64,000 nt of DNA from Mediterraneibacter butyricigenes (GCF_003574295.1 NZ_BHGK01000001.1:1488001-1552000); one strand, 5' to 3'. Shown: positions 42,912-53,599, counted from the stretch's first letter. Numbers and translations: made by a program. The notes: generated by a model not told the origin, from the sequence alone.

Positions 42912-44276
42912 TTAAATTGGATTAATCTTCTTTTTAATGATATTTACGGTGTTATTGAGGGCTTCATCCTCCTGAAGCAGACTCTCAATCTTTTGCACAC
43001 CATGGCTGACAGTGGAATGATCTTTTCCACCGAGTTCAATTCCGATGGATTTTAAAGGTTCATCCGTCAACTCGTTGCAGAGGTACATGAATACCTGACG
43101 GGGAAGCACAATTTCAGAATTCCGCTTCTTTCCTTTCAGGTCAGCAATGGAAACATTAAAATGTTCGGATACCACATTCATGATCAGACCGGGTGTCACC
43201 ACACGATTCTGATCCGGTGAGATGATATCTTTTAATGCTTCTGCAGCCAGTGCAATATCGATTGGTTTATTTTCCAGAACTGCAAGAGCAATCAGTTTAT
43301 TTAAGGAGCCTTCCAGTTCACGGATGTTAGATTTGACATTGGTAGCTATATATTGAAGGACTTCGTCCGGAATATGATATCGGTCCAGACCGTCCAACTC
43401 TTCTTTTTTCCTAAGAATTGCCATACGTGTTTCATAATCCGGTGAGGAAATATCTGCGATCAGACCCCACTCAAAACGGGTACGGAGTCTTGCCTCCAGG
43501 GTCTCGATATCTTTCGGTGGCTTATCACTGGAAATAATGATCTGTCCGCCGGCACCGTGAATATGGTTAAAGGTATGGAAAAATTCTTCCTGTGTACTTT
43601 CCTTTCCTATAATAAACTGAATATCATCGATTAGAAGTACATCGTTGTTTCGATATTTCTCACGGAAAGAAGTGGTTGCATTTTCATTGTTGATTTTTCC
43701 GTGTTTCAATGCGTCGATCAGTTCGTTGGTAAATGTCTCGCTGGTGACATAAAGGACTTTCTTGGTCGGATCATTTTCCAAAATGAAATGCGCGATCGCA
43801 TGCATCAGATGGGTCTTCCCCAGTCCAACGCCTCCGTAGATAAACAGAGGATTGTAACGATTGCCCGGAGACTCAGCAACTGCAAGGGATGCAGCATGAG
43901 CAAAAGTATTGTTGTTTCCGACGACAAAGGTATCGAAAGTGTATTTCGGATTTAAGTTTGCCTGTTCGAAGATGGCGTCGTTCTGCTTTTTGACTGCGAC
44001 GGCCTCTTTCTGTACCTGAACATTATCTTCTGTCACAAATTCTACCTGATATTCTTTTCCGGTGACTTCTGCAATGCAGACACGGAAAGGAAGCAGATAT
44101 TTGTCATGGATATGTTCGATACTGGCTTTTAAAGACACAAAAATAAAAACGGTGTCATCTTTTACTTCATATATAGTAAGTGGTTCAATCCAGGTTGTAT
44201 ATGAAATATTGGAAGTACAGTATTCCGTTTTCATTTTTTGAAGTATTTCTTCCCATTTTTCTTCTACGATGCTCAT
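42912..44276 (-). CDS. dnaA: Chromosomal replication initiator DnaA
   Basis: DnaA (454 aa) binds DnaA boxes and opens the origin. It has an N-terminal DnaB-interacting domain, Walker A GGVGLGKTHLMHAI, Walker B VLLIDDIQF, and the domain IV DNA-binding signature GGKDHSTVSHGV. ATG 44276 (MSIVEEKW) fits the usual family start and has GGGGA about 10 bp upstream; longer in-frame starts would run through the promoter. It is transcribed away from rpmH. Confidence 0.97.
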   Translation of the reverse strand: MSIVEEKWEEILQKMKTEYCTSNISYTTWIEPLTIYEVKDDTVFIFVSLKASIEHIHDKYLLPFRVCIAEVTGKEYQVEFVTEDNVQVQKEAVAVKKQNDAIFEQANLNPKYTFDTFVVGNNNTFAHAASLAVAESPGNRYNPLFIYGGVGLGKTHLMHAIAHFILENDPTKKVLYVTSETFTNELIDALKHGKINNENATTSFREKYRNNDVLLIDDIQFIIGKESTQEEFFHTFNHIHGAGGQIIISSDKPPKDIETLEARLRTRFEWGLIADISSPDYETRMAILRKKEELDGLDRYHIPDEVLQYIATNVKSNIRELEGSLNKLIALAVLENKPIDIALAAEALKDIISPDQNRVVTPGLIMNVVSEHFNVSIADLKGKKRNSEIVLPRQVFMYLCNELTDEPLKSIGIELGGKDHSTVSHGVQKIESLLQEDEALNNTVNIIKKKINPI

Positions 44277-44329
44277 TCGTTGTAAATCCCCATTCATTAT
44301 AATACTGAGATTTAGACTCTCTCCGTTAT

Positions 44330-44359
44330 ATTTTACATCAAAACAGAAACAGACGCAAC
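44330..44359 (-). promoter_or_regulatory. Putative dnaA promoter
   Basis: TTGCGT (44354-44359) and TAAAAT (44330-44335) are spaced 18 bp on the minus strand. A DnaA-box-like TTTTCCACA lies just upstream (44378-44386, minus), which could allow autoregulation. Confidence 0.55.
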
Positions 44360-44390
44360 GGTAAAAGACTTTTTTTGTGGAAAATAGGGT

Positions 44391-44396
44391 ATAATG
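44391..44396 (+). promoter_or_regulatory. -10 box of the rpmH promoter
   Basis: TATAAT lies 82 bp before the rpmH start. The -35 is poorly matched (around GACTTT). It lies next to the DnaA-box-like sequence at 44378-44386. Confidence 0.5.
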
Positions 44397-44478
44397 CTTG
44401 ACTTTAAGGCATTTTTTAAATATAATAAATAGCAGTGTCTTTAGGAACAAATTTGAAAAAGAATTGAGGTGTATATAT

Positions 44479-44613
44479 ATGAAAATGACATTTCAGCCGA
44501 AAAAGAGATCCAGATCTAAAGTTCACGGATTTCGTGCAAGAATGAGTTCTGCAGGTGGAAGAAAAGTGTTAGCTTCCAGAAGAGCAAAAGGAAGAAAGAA
44601 ATTATCAGCATAG
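44479..44613 (+). CDS. rpmH: 50S ribosomal protein L34
   Basis: L34 (44 aa) is highly basic: [19 protein letters not shown] followed by [20 protein letters not shown] matches the family end to end. GAGGTG lies upstream of the ATG at 44479. It is the first gene of the rightward origin operon. Confidence 0.96.
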   Translation: MKMTFQPKKRSRSKVHGFRARMSSAGGRKVLASRRAKGRKKLSA

Positions 44614-44678
44614 GCCGCTATATGTGGCCTTTTCTTCTATAGAAATTTATTAGAAGAGGCAGATCAGGAGGCATTTTT

Positions 44679-45023
44679 ATGCTTTTTTCCGAGTCATTAA
44701 AGAAAAATCGAGATTTTCAGAAAGTATATCGAAAAGGAAGATCCCTGGCCAATAAATATCTGGTCATGTACATTTTGGAAAATGGAACTGACAGGAATCA
44801 TCTTGGAATCTCTGTCAGTAAAAAAGTGGGTAACAGTGTGGTAAGGCACCATCTTACCAGACTTGTAAGAGAAAGTTACAGAAGAAATGAAGAAAGTTTT
44901 CAGCGTGGATTGGATTTGATTGTTGTGGTGAGACCGGGCGCAAAGGAAATTAATTATTGGGATATGGAAAGCGCTCTGCTCCATGTTGGAAAACTTCATC
45001 ATATATATAAGGGAGTGGCGTAG
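44679..45023 (+). CDS. rnpA: Ribonuclease P protein component
   Basis: The RNase P protein subunit (114 aa) assists the catalytic RNA in tRNA 5' maturation. The basic helix KKVGNSVVRHHLTRLVRES is the family RNR region, though with RHH in place of the usual RNR residues. Order rpmH-rnpA-yidD-yidC is canonical. Its stop codon abuts the yidD ATG. Confidence 0.95.
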   Translation: MLFSESLKKNRDFQKVYRKGRSLANKYLVMYILENGTDRNHLGISVSKKVGNSVVRHHLTRLVRESYRRNEESFQRGLDLIVVVRPGAKEINYWDMESALLHVGKLHHIYKGVA

Positions 45024-45236
45024 ATGAAAAAGTTTGTCATTCGTTTGATTCGGATGTATCAGAAGTATTTATCCCCTCTTAAGACACGATGGCACTGTAT
45101 CTATATTCCGACCTGTTCCCAGTATGGGATCGAGGCAATCGAAAAATATGGAGTGTTAAAGGGAGGACTTTTGACTGCATGGAGGATTTTACGCTGTAAC
45201 CCCTTTGCAAAAGGAGGGTATGACCCGGTACCTTAA
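45024..45236 (+). CDS. yidD: Membrane protein insertion efficiency factor YidD
   Basis: A 70-aa protein with an amphipathic N-terminus and the family pattern [26 protein letters not shown] and [14 protein letters not shown]. It assists YidC-dependent membrane insertion. The start is immediately after rnpA. Confidence 0.95.
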   Translation: MKKFVIRLIRMYQKYLSPLKTRWHCIYIPTCSQYGIEAIEKYGVLKGGLLTAWRILRCNPFAKGGYDPVP

Positions 45237-45251
45237 GGAGGATAAGAAAAA

Positions 45252-46568
45252 ATGTATGGTATTTTAGGAGCAGCGGGCTATGGAAACTGGCCGATCATCA
45301 AACAGATCGCCTGGCTTCTAGGTCAGATTATGAACTTGATCTTCAATTTTCTGGATAAAGTGTTCGGAATTCAGAATATTGGACTTTGTATCATCATCTT
45401 TACGGTGATTGTATACACTCTGATGATTCCGCTTACGATCAAGCAGCAGAAATTCTCAAAGATGTCAGCTGTTATGAATCCGGAGATTCAGAAGCTTCAG
45501 AAAAAATATGCCGGAAAACGTGATCAGGCATCTCAGATGAAGATGCAGGAAGAAATGAATCTCATCTATGAAAAATACGGAACTTCCCCGACAGGAGGAT
45601 GTCTTCCGATGCTGATTCAGTTTCCGATGCTTTTCGCATTGTATCCGGTAATTCAGAATATTCCGAAATATGTAACCGGTGTAAGAAATGTCTACATGCC
45701 GATCGTCAATGAGATCATGGCAACCGACGGATTCCAGAAGATCATGGAAAGTATCGGTAAGGCAAAACCGGTACTGATGAGCCCGGATACTTATAACTAT
45801 GGAGATGCAAATATTCTGGTTCAGGTATTGTACAAGTTCCAGGATGCAACCTGGGCAACACTTCAGGACAAGATGCCTGTACTCAGTGATTCCATCAGTC
45901 AGACCATGGCAAACATCGGTCACATGAACAACTTCCTTGGAATCAACATCGGAGAAGCACCGTGGACGATGTTGACAAGTTCCTTATCTGCAGGCAAGAT
46001 TGCAGGTGTGATCGCAGCTATCATTATTCCGGTGGTAGCAGCAGGAGCTCAGTTCATCAGCGTGAAACTTCAGCCGACAGCAGCTACAACAAACAATAAT
46101 TCCAATGATCCTATGGCTGCTTCTATGAAGTCTATGACTTACATGATGCCAATGATGTCACTGTTCTTCTGTTTTACATTGCCGGCAGGTCTTGGTATTT
46201 ACTGGTGTGCAAGTGCAATCGTAAGATGTATCCAGCAGGTTGGTATCAATAAATATTTAAAAAAATATTCCCCAGAAGATATTGCAAAACAGAATCAGGA
46301 CAAGATTGCAAAGAAACGGGAAAAGAACGGAACAGATGCAAAAGAATTGAATCGCATGGCTACAACCAATACAAGACATGTAGATAAGAGAAATGTAAAC
46401 GTCAGCAAGAAAGATGAAGAAAAGATCGAACAGGCAACTTCTTATATTAAAGATGCAAAACCGGGATCTCTTGCTTCAAAGGCAGCTCTGGTAAGCAGAT
46501 ACAACAACTCTCAGAGTGCACCAAAAGCAAAGAAACAGGAAGAGAAAAAAGAGTCTGAAGAGAAATAA
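45252..46568 (+). CDS. yidC: Membrane protein insertase YidC/OxaA
   Basis: YidC (438 aa) inserts proteins into the cytoplasmic membrane. The Gram-positive core has about five transmembrane segments with TSPTGGCLPMLIQFPMLFAL as the family signature, and a positively charged C-terminal tail. The segment between about 140 and 250 is longer than in Bacillus SpoIIIJ. No lipobox is seen at the N-terminus. AAGGAGGA precedes the ATG. Confidence 0.95.
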   Translation: MYGILGAAGYGNWPIIKQIAWLLGQIMNLIFNFLDKVFGIQNIGLCIIIFTVIVYTLMIPLTIKQQKFSKMSAVMNPEIQKLQKKYAGKRDQASQMKMQEEMNLIYEKYGTSPTGGCLPMLIQFPMLFALYPVIQNIPKYVTGVRNVYMPIVNEIMATDGFQKIMESIGKAKPVLMSPDTYNYGDANILVQVLYKFQDATWATLQDKMPVLSDSISQTMANIGHMNNFLGINIGEAPWTMLTSSLSAGKIAGVIAAIIIPVVAAGAQFISVKLQPTAATTNNNSNDPMAASMKSMTYMMPMMSLFFCFTLPAGLGIYWCASAIVRCIQQVGINKYLKKYSPEDIAKQNQDKIAKKREKNGTDAKELNRMATTNTRHVDKRNVNVSKKDEEKIEQATSYIKDAKPGSLASKAALVSRYNNSQSAPKAKKQEEKKESEEK

Positions 46569-46597
46569 GAAGTGTTTAAAGGAAGGATGGGGCCAAT

Positions 46598-47425
46598 ATG
46601 AACAACAGCATCAGAGTATCAGCTAAGACAGTGGATGATGCAATTACAGAGGCTTTGATTCAGTTAGGTGTTACCAGTGATCAGCTCGAATACGAAGTCA
46701 TCGAAAAGGGCAGAGAGGGATTCCTTGGAATCGGTATGAAACAGGCAGTGATCGAGGCGAGAAGAAAAACGGTCAAAGAAGAGCCTGTAGAAGAAGTGGT
46801 AGAAGAGATTGTCAAAGAAGTAAGCCCTGCCGCTGTAAAAGAAGAAATTAAAAAAGAAAAGAAAGATAAGAGAGACAGAGACCAGAAATCAGAAGACAGA
46901 CCTGTGAAAAAAGAAAAACAGGACAGACAGGAACGTCCGAAGAAAGAATCCGAACTTGCAAAAGTAGAGGATTCCACGATTGAAGTGGTAAAACAGTTCT
47001 TAAAAGATACACTGGCTGCTATGGATATGACCGTAGAGATCACAGCAGGTGTAGATGAAGAAGGAGCCCTGAGTGTCAACATGGAGGGTGAAAATATGGG
47101 TATCCTGATCGGTAAGAGAGGACAGACTCTGGATTCTCTCCAGTATCTTGCAAACAGAGTTGCAAACAAGAATCAGGATGGATATGTCAGGGTAAAACTT
47201 GATACGGAAAATTACCGTGCAAGAAGAAAAGATACTCTGGAACATCTGGCAAAGAACATTGCTTATAAAGTAAAGAAGACCAGACGACCGGTTTCTCTGG
47301 AGCCGATGAATCCTTATGAAAGAAGAATCATCCACGCAGCACTTCAGTCCGATCCAAGAGTTACCACTCACAGTGAGGGAGAAGAGCCGTACAGAAAAGT
47401 TGTTGTGACTCTGAACCGCCAGTAA
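46598..47425 (+). CDS. jag: RNA-binding protein Jag/KhpB
   Basis: A 275-aa protein with Jag_N (EVIEKGREGFLGIG, about 30-45), a charged Lys/Glu linker (about 60-125), a KH domain (GILIGKRGQTLDSLQYL, about 165-182) and a C-terminal R3H domain. It binds RNA and affects envelope growth and division in Gram-positives. It follows yidC, the canonical neighbour. A strong terminator lies about 110 bp downstream. Confidence 0.94.
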   Translation: MNNSIRVSAKTVDDAITEALIQLGVTSDQLEYEVIEKGREGFLGIGMKQAVIEARRKTVKEEPVEEVVEEIVKEVSPAAVKEEIKKEKKDKRDRDQKSEDRPVKKEKQDRQERPKKESELAKVEDSTIEVVKQFLKDTLAAMDMTVEITAGVDEEGALSVNMEGENMGILIGKRGQTLDSLQYLANRVANKNQDGYVRVKLDTENYRARRKDTLEHLAKNIAYKVKKTRRPVSLEPMNPYERRIIHAALQSDPRVTTHSEGEEPYRKVVVTLNRQ

Positions 47426-47537
47426 TCCGAAGAGCCAGAGATTCTATTCTATAATCCATCAGAATCTGACAGATAAATCGCTGGAGATGAATCAGGAGGA
47501 TCGGTAATAAATCAGAAAACAGAATTCGGAATAACAG

Positions 47538-47573
47538 ATAGCCATCATTTCACAAAGAGGAGATGATGGCTAT
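47538..47573 (+). terminator. Terminator after jag
   Basis: ATAGCCATCAT pairs exactly with ATGATGGCTAT around a purine-rich loop and is followed by a T-rich tail. It ends the rpmH-jag operon. Confidence 0.85.
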
Positions 47574-47576
47574 TCC

Positions 47577-47605
47577 TTTACATTTTTCCGGGTTTCTACT
47601 ATAAT
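47577..47605 (+). promoter_or_regulatory. mnmE promoter
   Basis: TTTACA (47577-47582) and TATAAT (47600-47605) are spaced 17 bp, immediately after the jag terminator. Confidence 0.75.
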
Positions 47606-47636
47606 ATTGTGGATGATGTTCCGGGAGGAAATGAAA

Positions 47637-49022
47637 ATGGAAAAGGATACAATTGCAGCGATTTCAACAGGAATGACGAATTCGGGAATTGGGATCGTAA
47701 GGATCAGTGGTCCGGAGGCAATCGAGATTGCAGATCGAATTTATAAAGGAAAAGAATCATTAAAAAATGCAGACAGCCATACAATCCGTTATGGGTTCAT
47801 AAAGGATCGGGAAGAGACGGTGGATGAAGTTCTGGTGATGCTAATGAAAGCCCCCAGAACGTACACAGGCGAGGATACAGTGGAGATCAACTGTCATGGT
47901 GGAACTTACGTGGTAAGAAGAATTCTGGAGACAGTGATCAAGTATGGAGCCAGACCGGCAGAACCCGGTGAGTTTACCAAGAGAGCATTTTTGAACGGAA
48001 AGATGGATCTGTCCCAGGCAGAAGCAGTGATTGACGTGATCCACTCGGAAAATGAATATGCATTAAAGAGTTCTATCGGACAGTTAAAAGGTAGCGTTCG
48101 AGAGGAAATATCAGACATAAGAAATAAAATTCTTTACCATACGGCGTTTATTGAGACTGCATTGGATGATCCGGAACATATCAGTGTAGACGGATATGGA
48201 GAGACTTTAGAAAAAGTCGTGGATGAATTAATCGAAAGACTAAAGAAATTAATTCGTTCCTCAGACAACGGAAAAATACTGACAGAAGGCATTAATACGG
48301 TTATTTTAGGAAAGCCGAATGCAGGAAAATCTTCCCTGTTAAATCTTCTTTCCGGACATGAAAAAGCCATTGTTACGGAGATAGAAGGAACGACCAGGGA
48401 TGTACTGGAAGAAAAGATACTGTTCGGAGGACTGTGCCTGAATATGATGGATACGGCAGGAATCCGGGATACAGAAGATAAGGTGGAGCAGATTGGAGTC
48501 AACCGGGCGAAAGAATGTGCGAGGGATGCGGATCTAATCCTTTATGTGGCAGACAGTTCCAGAGAGCTGGATGAAAGCGACCGGATGATTTTTGATTATA
48601 TTTCTGCAGGAAAAACCATCATTTTAATGAATAAAACCGATTTAAATGAAGTGATTACGAAGGAAATCCTGCAAAAAGAACTGGAAAGACATGGAATTTC
48701 GGAGGTTCCGATTCTGGAGATTTCGGTGAAAGATCATAAGGGAATGGAAGAACTGGAAGAAAGAATTTCAGAGATGTTCTTAAAAGGGGACATTTCATTT
48801 AACGATGAAATATATATTACAAACCTGAGACAGAAAGATGCACTGATCCGCGGATGTGAAAGTCTGGAAAAGGTATTGGAAAGTATTCACATGCAGATGC
48901 CGGAGGATTTCTTTACCATAGATCTGATGGATGCATATGAGGCGTTGGGAAGTATTACAGGTGATTCGATAGGAGAAGATTTAGTAAATGAAATATTCAG
49001 CAAATTCTGTATGGGAAAATAA
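47637..49022 (+). CDS. mnmE: tRNA modification GTPase MnmE
   Basis: MnmE (461 aa) acts with MnmG to install the carboxymethylaminomethyl group at U34 of certain tRNAs. It has an N-terminal folate-binding domain, the G1 motif [13 protein letters not shown]3 DTAG, G4 NKTD, and the C-terminal FCMGK with the conserved Cys. ATG 47637 is used because GGAGG (47624-47628) is 8 bp upstream. Its 3' end overlaps mnmG by 35 bp. Confidence 0.96.
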   Translation: MEKDTIAAISTGMTNSGIGIVRISGPEAIEIADRIYKGKESLKNADSHTIRYGFIKDREETVDEVLVMLMKAPRTYTGEDTVEINCHGGTYVVRRILETVIKYGARPAEPGEFTKRAFLNGKMDLSQAEAVIDVIHSENEYALKSSIGQLKGSVREEISDIRNKILYHTAFIETALDDPEHISVDGYGETLEKVVDELIERLKKLIRSSDNGKILTEGINTVILGKPNAGKSSLLNLLSGHEKAIVTEIEGTTRDVLEEKILFGGLCLNMMDTAGIRDTEDKVEQIGVNRAKECARDADLILYVADSSRELDESDRMIFDYISAGKTIILMNKTDLNEVITKEILQKELERHGISEVPILEISVKDHKGMEELEERISEMFLKGDISFNDEIYITNLRQKDALIRGCESLEKVLESIHMQMPEDFFTIDLMDAYEALGSITGDSIGEDLVNEIFSKFCMGK

Positions 49023-50964
49023 AGATGAGTATGATGTGGCTGTGATCGGTGGCGGTCATGCCGGATGTGAGGCGGCACTTGCCTGTGCCAGACTTGGATT
49101 TAAGACGGTCATGTTTACGGTCAGCGTAGACAGTATTGCGCTGATGCCATGTAATCCGAATATCGGAGGTAGCTCCAAAGGGCATCTGGTCAGAGAACTG
49201 GATGCTTTGGGCGGAGAGATGGGAAAAGTGATCGACCAGACGTTTATCCAGTCTAAGATGCTGAATCAGTCAAAGGGTCCGGCAGTTCATTCACTGCGTG
49301 CCCAGGCTGACAAGGCAGAGTATGGACGAGCCATGAGAAAGGTACTGGAAGAGCAGGAAAATCTGGATATCCGCCAGATGGAAGTCACAGAGATCCTGAC
49401 GGAAGAAGTGGAAAAGATAGAAAAATCTGGTGTCAGCAGTTCTGAAAAATTTGAGAGTGGAGAAAATGTATCTGAAACAAGAAAAAAGCTTCGCAGGATT
49501 ACAGGGGTTCAGACCTATTCCGGTGCAATTTATCGTTGTAAATGCGTGGTTTTGTGTACAGGAACTTATCTCCGCGCCCGATGTATTTACGGAGAAGTCA
49601 GCACCAATACTGGTCCGAACGGATTGCAGCCGGCAAACTATCTGACGGATTCCCTGAAAAGTCTTGGAATACGGATGTATCGTTTTAAGACGGGAACGCC
49701 GGCCAGAATTGATAAAAAATCCATTGATTTCAGTAAGATGGAAGAACAGTTCGGAGATGAAAGAATCGTTCCGTTTTCCTTTACAACGGATCCGGATTCT
49801 ATCCAAAAAGACCAGGCATCCTGCTGGCTGACATATACAAATGAGACAACCCATGAGATTATTCGAAATAATCTGGATCGTTCTCCGTTGTATTCCGGAA
49901 TGATCGAAGGAACAGGGCCAAGATATTGTCCGTCTATCGAAGATAAAGTGGTAAAATTTGCGGATAAGAAGAGACATCAGGTCTTTATTGAACCGGAAGG
50001 ACTGCATACTAATGAAATGTATGTGGGAGGAATGTCCAGCTCCCTTCCGGAAGATGTACAGTATGCAATGTATCGAAGCGTTCCGGGGCTAGAGCATGCA
50101 AAAATTGTTCGAAATGCATATGCAATTGAATATGACTGTATTGATGCCAGACAGTTGAAGAGTACACTGGAATTTAAAAATATCAGCGGTTTGTTCAGCG
50201 GAGGACAGTTCAACGGAAGTTCCGGATATGAGGAAGCAGCAGCGCAGGGACTGATTGCCGGAATCAATGCGGCAAGAAAACTGCAGAAGAAAGAAGGAAT
50301 CGTACTGGATCGTTCTCAGGCGTATATTGGCGTTCTGATCGATGATCTGGTAACAAAAGAAAGTCATGAACCTTATCGGATGATGACGTCCAGAGCAGAA
50401 TACAGACTGCTGTTAAGACAGGATAATGCAGACCAGAGACTGACACCGATCGGTCATGAAATCGGCCTGATTTCTGAGGAAAGATATCAAAATCTGTTAA
50501 AAAAACAGGAATTGATTAAAAATGAAATAGACAGAATACAACATGTAAATATCGGAACTTCTCAGAAAATTCAGAATTTTCTTAAAAAAAACAACAGTAC
50601 ACCTCTGACATCCGGAATTAAACTGGTTGAGCTTGCGAGACGTCCGGAGTTGTCCTATAAGATATTGGAAGAAATCGATGAAGGACGTCCAGAATTGCCG
50701 GAAGATGTGATTGAGCAGGTGGATATCCATGTGAAGTATGAAGGATATATCAAGCGTCAGGAACGTCAGGTTGAGCAGTTTAAGAAGATGGAAGAAAAGA
50801 AGATTCCGGCTGATATAAATTACGCAGAGATTCCAAGTCTGCGAATCGAGGCAAAACAGAAGCTGGAAGAATTGAGACCGGATTCTATCGGACAGGCATC
50901 CAGAATCTCAGGGGTATCACCGGCGGATATTTCAGTTCTTTTAGTTTACTTAAAGGCAAACTAG
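48988..50964 (+). CDS. mnmG: tRNA uridine modification enzyme MnmG
   Basis: MnmG (GidA, 658 aa) is the FAD- and NADH-dependent partner of MnmE. The FAD motif [12 protein letters not shown] starts at about residue 21; [15 protein letters not shown] and [20 protein letters not shown] are family signatures. The length is somewhat above the usual ~630 residues, with a short charged insert near residues 145-170. It starts inside the end of mnmE. Confidence 0.96.
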   Translation: MKYSANSVWENKDEYDVAVIGGGHAGCEAALACARLGFKTVMFTVSVDSIALMPCNPNIGGSSKGHLVRELDALGGEMGKVIDQTFIQSKMLNQSKGPAVHSLRAQADKAEYGRAMRKVLEEQENLDIRQMEVTEILTEEVEKIEKSGVSSSEKFESGENVSETRKKLRRITGVQTYSGAIYRCKCVVLCTGTYLRARCIYGEVSTNTGPNGLQPANYLTDSLKSLGIRMYRFKTGTPARIDKKSIDFSKMEEQFGDERIVPFSFTTDPDSIQKDQASCWLTYTNETTHEIIRNNLDRSPLYSGMIEGTGPRYCPSIEDKVVKFADKKRHQVFIEPEGLHTNEMYVGGMSSSLPEDVQYAMYRSVPGLEHAKIVRNAYAIEYDCIDARQLKSTLEFKNISGLFSGGQFNGSSGYEEAAAQGLIAGINAARKLQKKEGIVLDRSQAYIGVLIDDLVTKESHEPYRMMTSRAEYRLLLRQDNADQRLTPIGHEIGLISEERYQNLLKKQELIKNEIDRIQHVNIGTSQKIQNFLKKNNSTPLTSGIKLVELARRPELSYKILEEIDEGRPELPEDVIEQVDIHVKYEGYIKRQERQVEQFKKMEEKKIPADINYAEIPSLRIEAKQKLEELRPDSIGQASRISGVSPADISVLLVYLKAN

Positions 50965-51068
50965 TAAATATCAAAGATAATGTATAGCTATAGCGGAGCT
51001 TGTTAACAGAAGAGTTAAGTGAAAGCAGAAAGAAAAGTAGAAAGTAAATTGGAAAAAAGGATGGTAGG

Positions 51069-51782
51069 ATGAAGTTTGATCGTCAGTTAAAAGAAATCGG
51101 AATAGAGCTTACAGAACTGAAGAAGGGACAGTTCCAGCAGTATTATGATTTGCTGATTGAATGGAATAAGGTAATGAATCTGACTGGGATTACAGAATAT
51201 GAAGAAGTAAATGAAAAACATTTTCTGGACAGTCTGGCATTGGTGAAAGCATTTGATCCGGAAAAAGCAACAAGATTGATTGATGTGGGAACCGGTGCGG
51301 GATTCCCTGGAATTCCTTTAAAAATTGTATTTCCGGAATTAGAAGTTGTATTACTGGATTCTTTGAATAAAAGAGTGAAATTTTTACAGGAAGTAATATC
51401 CACACTTGGGTTGACAAAAATAGAAGTTATCCACGGAAGAGCGGAAGATTATGCAAAAAATGTGGATTATCGGGAAAAATTTGATTTATGTGTGTCAAGA
51501 GCAGTAGCAAATCTGTCTACATTGAGTGAATATTGTCTGCCATATGTAAGAGTGAATGGTTTCTTTATTTCTTATAAGTCAGGAGAAATAGAAGAAGAGT
51601 TAAAAGAAAGTGAGTATGCCATTCAGACGTTGGGTGGCGAGTTGGAAGATGTGGTCAAATTTCAGCTTCCAGAAACAGAAATTCATCGTTCGTTTGTGAA
51701 AATCAGAAAGAAAAGAAATACGGCGAAGAAATATCCAAGGAAAGCAGGACTTCCTTCTAAAGAACCGATAAAGCGGGGATAG
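51069..51782 (+). CDS. rsmG: 16S rRNA methyltransferase RsmG
   Basis: RsmG (GidB, 237 aa) methylates G527 of 16S rRNA using SAM. The SAM site DVGTGAGFPGIPL (about 75-87) and VVLLDSLNKRVKFL are clear. The C-terminus carries a basic extension. It is about 100 bp downstream of mnmG, and a terminator follows. Confidence 0.95.
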   Translation: MKFDRQLKEIGIELTELKKGQFQQYYDLLIEWNKVMNLTGITEYEEVNEKHFLDSLALVKAFDPEKATRLIDVGTGAGFPGIPLKIVFPELEVVLLDSLNKRVKFLQEVISTLGLTKIEVIHGRAEDYAKNVDYREKFDLCVSRAVANLSTLSEYCLPYVRVNGFFISYKSGEIEEELKESEYAIQTLGGELEDVVKFQLPETEIHRSFVKIRKKRNTAKKYPRKAGLPSKEPIKRG

Positions 51783-51850
51783 GTAAAAAACGTTGGATTT
51801 TTTTGAGTTTCTTGTAGAATCATATTAAATAGTGGAATGAAAGTGGAGTT

Positions 51851-51890
51851 AAAAAGGAGTTCCGAAAAGAATCGGAACTCCTTTTTCTTT
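51851..51890. terminator. Terminator between rsmG and the convergent hydrolase
   Basis: AAAAGGAGTTCCGA pairs with TCGGAACTCCTTTT, with T-rich sequence on the plus strand and A-rich upstream. It works for both convergent genes. Confidence 0.88.
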
Positions 51891-52861
51891 TATTTATCCA
51901 GAAGTTCTTCTATTACGGAAGTGACAGCCTGTGGATTCTCAAGTTGCGGCAAATGTTTGGTATCTGGAATTCCCTTGATATTGATTGAATTCAACTTATT
52001 CTGATATGCCTCAGCAGTTGTAATGTTTTCGGGATTACTGTCTCCAACCAAAATGGTAACCTGACCGTTATAATTCTGTTCAAGCTGTTGCAGTCCAAAG
52101 AGTAGGTTTACATTCATATAACCTGAAATGATACTGGAAAACAAGTATTTTGATTTATTTTGATCTAAATGAGCTGCTTCGTAATAAGTATCAATTTCTC
52201 GTTCAGTTAATTTACTTCCGGATTCATAATATTTATTCTTGAAAGAAGAAGTAATATTCTTTCTGCTCGCCGCAAGATTATAAATAAATGTACCGAAAAT
52301 TGGTGTACAGATCAATTTCTTTAAGTATTTGGAGTATTTAGCCTGTGATTTTGATAATCTTAGGATACTTGCAGGGTTAACAAGAATTAAATCTCCAAAA
52401 TTTTCGGAAGATTTCAGAGATGAGGCCATGAGTGCAAATGCGCTGCTTTCTCCGGTTACAATGAGATCTGTTTTTTCTCCAATTACATGATTAATAAAAT
52501 CTGTCAGCAGTTTTACATAAATGTAGTTTGTATATGTCATTTGAGGTTTATCTGATCGTCCACATCCGAGCAAGTCGATGGTGTAGACAGTATGTGTTTC
52601 AGATAAAGCATCCTGTACTTTCGCCCATTCATATGAAGAACTTCCAAGATTAAAATCATGAATAAGCAATACAGGACTGCCGGAACCTTCTTTTTTATAA
52701 TAGATTTTTCCAAAAACTGAATCATAATAAGTGTTGTTTTCCTTTTTGAATATCTGGTTTAATAATGCAGACTGAGCAATATATTTGTTGAACAGATGAA
52801 TTGCCAGAGTTGTAGCACCGGCAAACAATAAAGTGGATTTTAATTTGTTTTTAGAGGACAT
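51890..52861 (-). CDS. Alpha/beta-hydrolase, membrane-anchored
   Basis: A 323-aa hydrolase. An N-terminal hydrophobic stretch (STLLFAGATTLAIHLF) suggests a membrane anchor or signal. The fold is shown by VLLIHDFNLGSSSYEWA (oxyanion region), DLLGCGRSDKP, a nucleophile elbow TGESSAF and a late catalytic His in DTKHLPQLENP. ATG 52861 follows GGAAGTG. It is head-on to its neighbours, between rsmG and the parS region. Substrate unknown. Confidence 0.85.
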   Translation of the reverse strand: MSSKNKLKSTLLFAGATTLAIHLFNKYIAQSALLNQIFKKENNTYYDSVFGKIYYKKEGSGSPVLLIHDFNLGSSSYEWAKVQDALSETHTVYTIDLLGCGRSDKPQMTYTNYIYVKLLTDFINHVIGEKTDLIVTGESSAFALMASSLKSSENFGDLILVNPASILRLSKSQAKYSKYLKKLICTPIFGTFIYNLAASRKNITSSFKNKYYESGSKLTEREIDTYYEAAHLDQNKSKYLFSSIISGYMNVNLLFGLQQLEQNYNGQVTILVGDSNPENITTAEAYQNKLNSINIKGIPDTKHLPQLENPQAVTSVIEELLDK

Positions 52862-53102
52862 ATTGTTCTCACTTCCTTTTATAACTAGATTTGTTATCAT
52901 TATACTACATTTGAAGAATCAATAAAAGAAAGAATCTTTGAAAATTGTTTTAAGAATAAGAATAGTTCTAAAGATGATTTTTTATAAAAATGGAAGAAGA
53001 GCATCAACAAGTGATACAAATGAAGATAATTATAGCAATATGTAATGTAGATGATGACATTAATATGCAACGTAATTAAGATGAAATAATATTATGACAT
53101 AA

Positions 53103-53118
53103 TGTTTCACGTGAAACA
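53103..53118. promoter_or_regulatory. parS site 1
   Basis: A perfect 16-bp match to the Bacillota parS consensus TGTTTCACGTGAAACA, the ParB (Spo0J) nucleation site. Confidence 0.95.
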
Positions 53119-53243
53119 TAAAAAAGAGAAATTTACAATGTGATTTTTTTGAAAAATTATGAAAATGCAAGAAAATCTGGAGAGATGGATACTTAGAATC
53201 GAAAATGGCAGGTTTCAGACATCAAAGTGAAAATAAATACGCA

Positions 53244-53259
53244 TGTTTCACGTGAAACA
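53244..53259. promoter_or_regulatory. parS site 2
   Basis: A second perfect copy of TGTTTCACGTGAAACA, 141 bp from the first. Confidence 0.95.
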
Positions 53260-53479
53260 TCAGAAAGATAGTAACAGATCTCAGAAACTATAATATAGAG
53301 ATGGAATATAGAACGGAAAATTGAATATTTGACAATCTATAATATCATATTGAAAACAAATCGTATTGCAAATGAAAGCAGGTATGAATATAAAAGCGGA
53401 GATAAGCGTGAATGTAAGTGAAAATGCAAAGTGAGAAAAAGGAATATTCCATTTTAAATTATAAAGCTTAAATAAAAAA

Positions 53480-53495
53480 TATTTCAAGTGAAATA
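53480..53495. promoter_or_regulatory. Degenerate parS-like palindrome
   Basis: TATTTCAAGTGAAATA differs from the parS consensus at three positions and is still nearly palindromic. It lies between perfect sites 2 and 3. Confidence 0.55.
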
Positions 53496-53599
53496 TAGGA
53501 GAAGAGATTGAAAATGTTTCTTGATAGATGAAGTGAGTTTATATATACTCTGAAATTGATAAATATAGATTTATAAAATTGAAGATTAAATGTAACACG

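Noticed and set aside
53281-53487. 68-codon open frame in the parS region
   Set aside because: It lies in very AT-rich sequence, shows no SD, and its composition is like the surrounding non-coding DNA.
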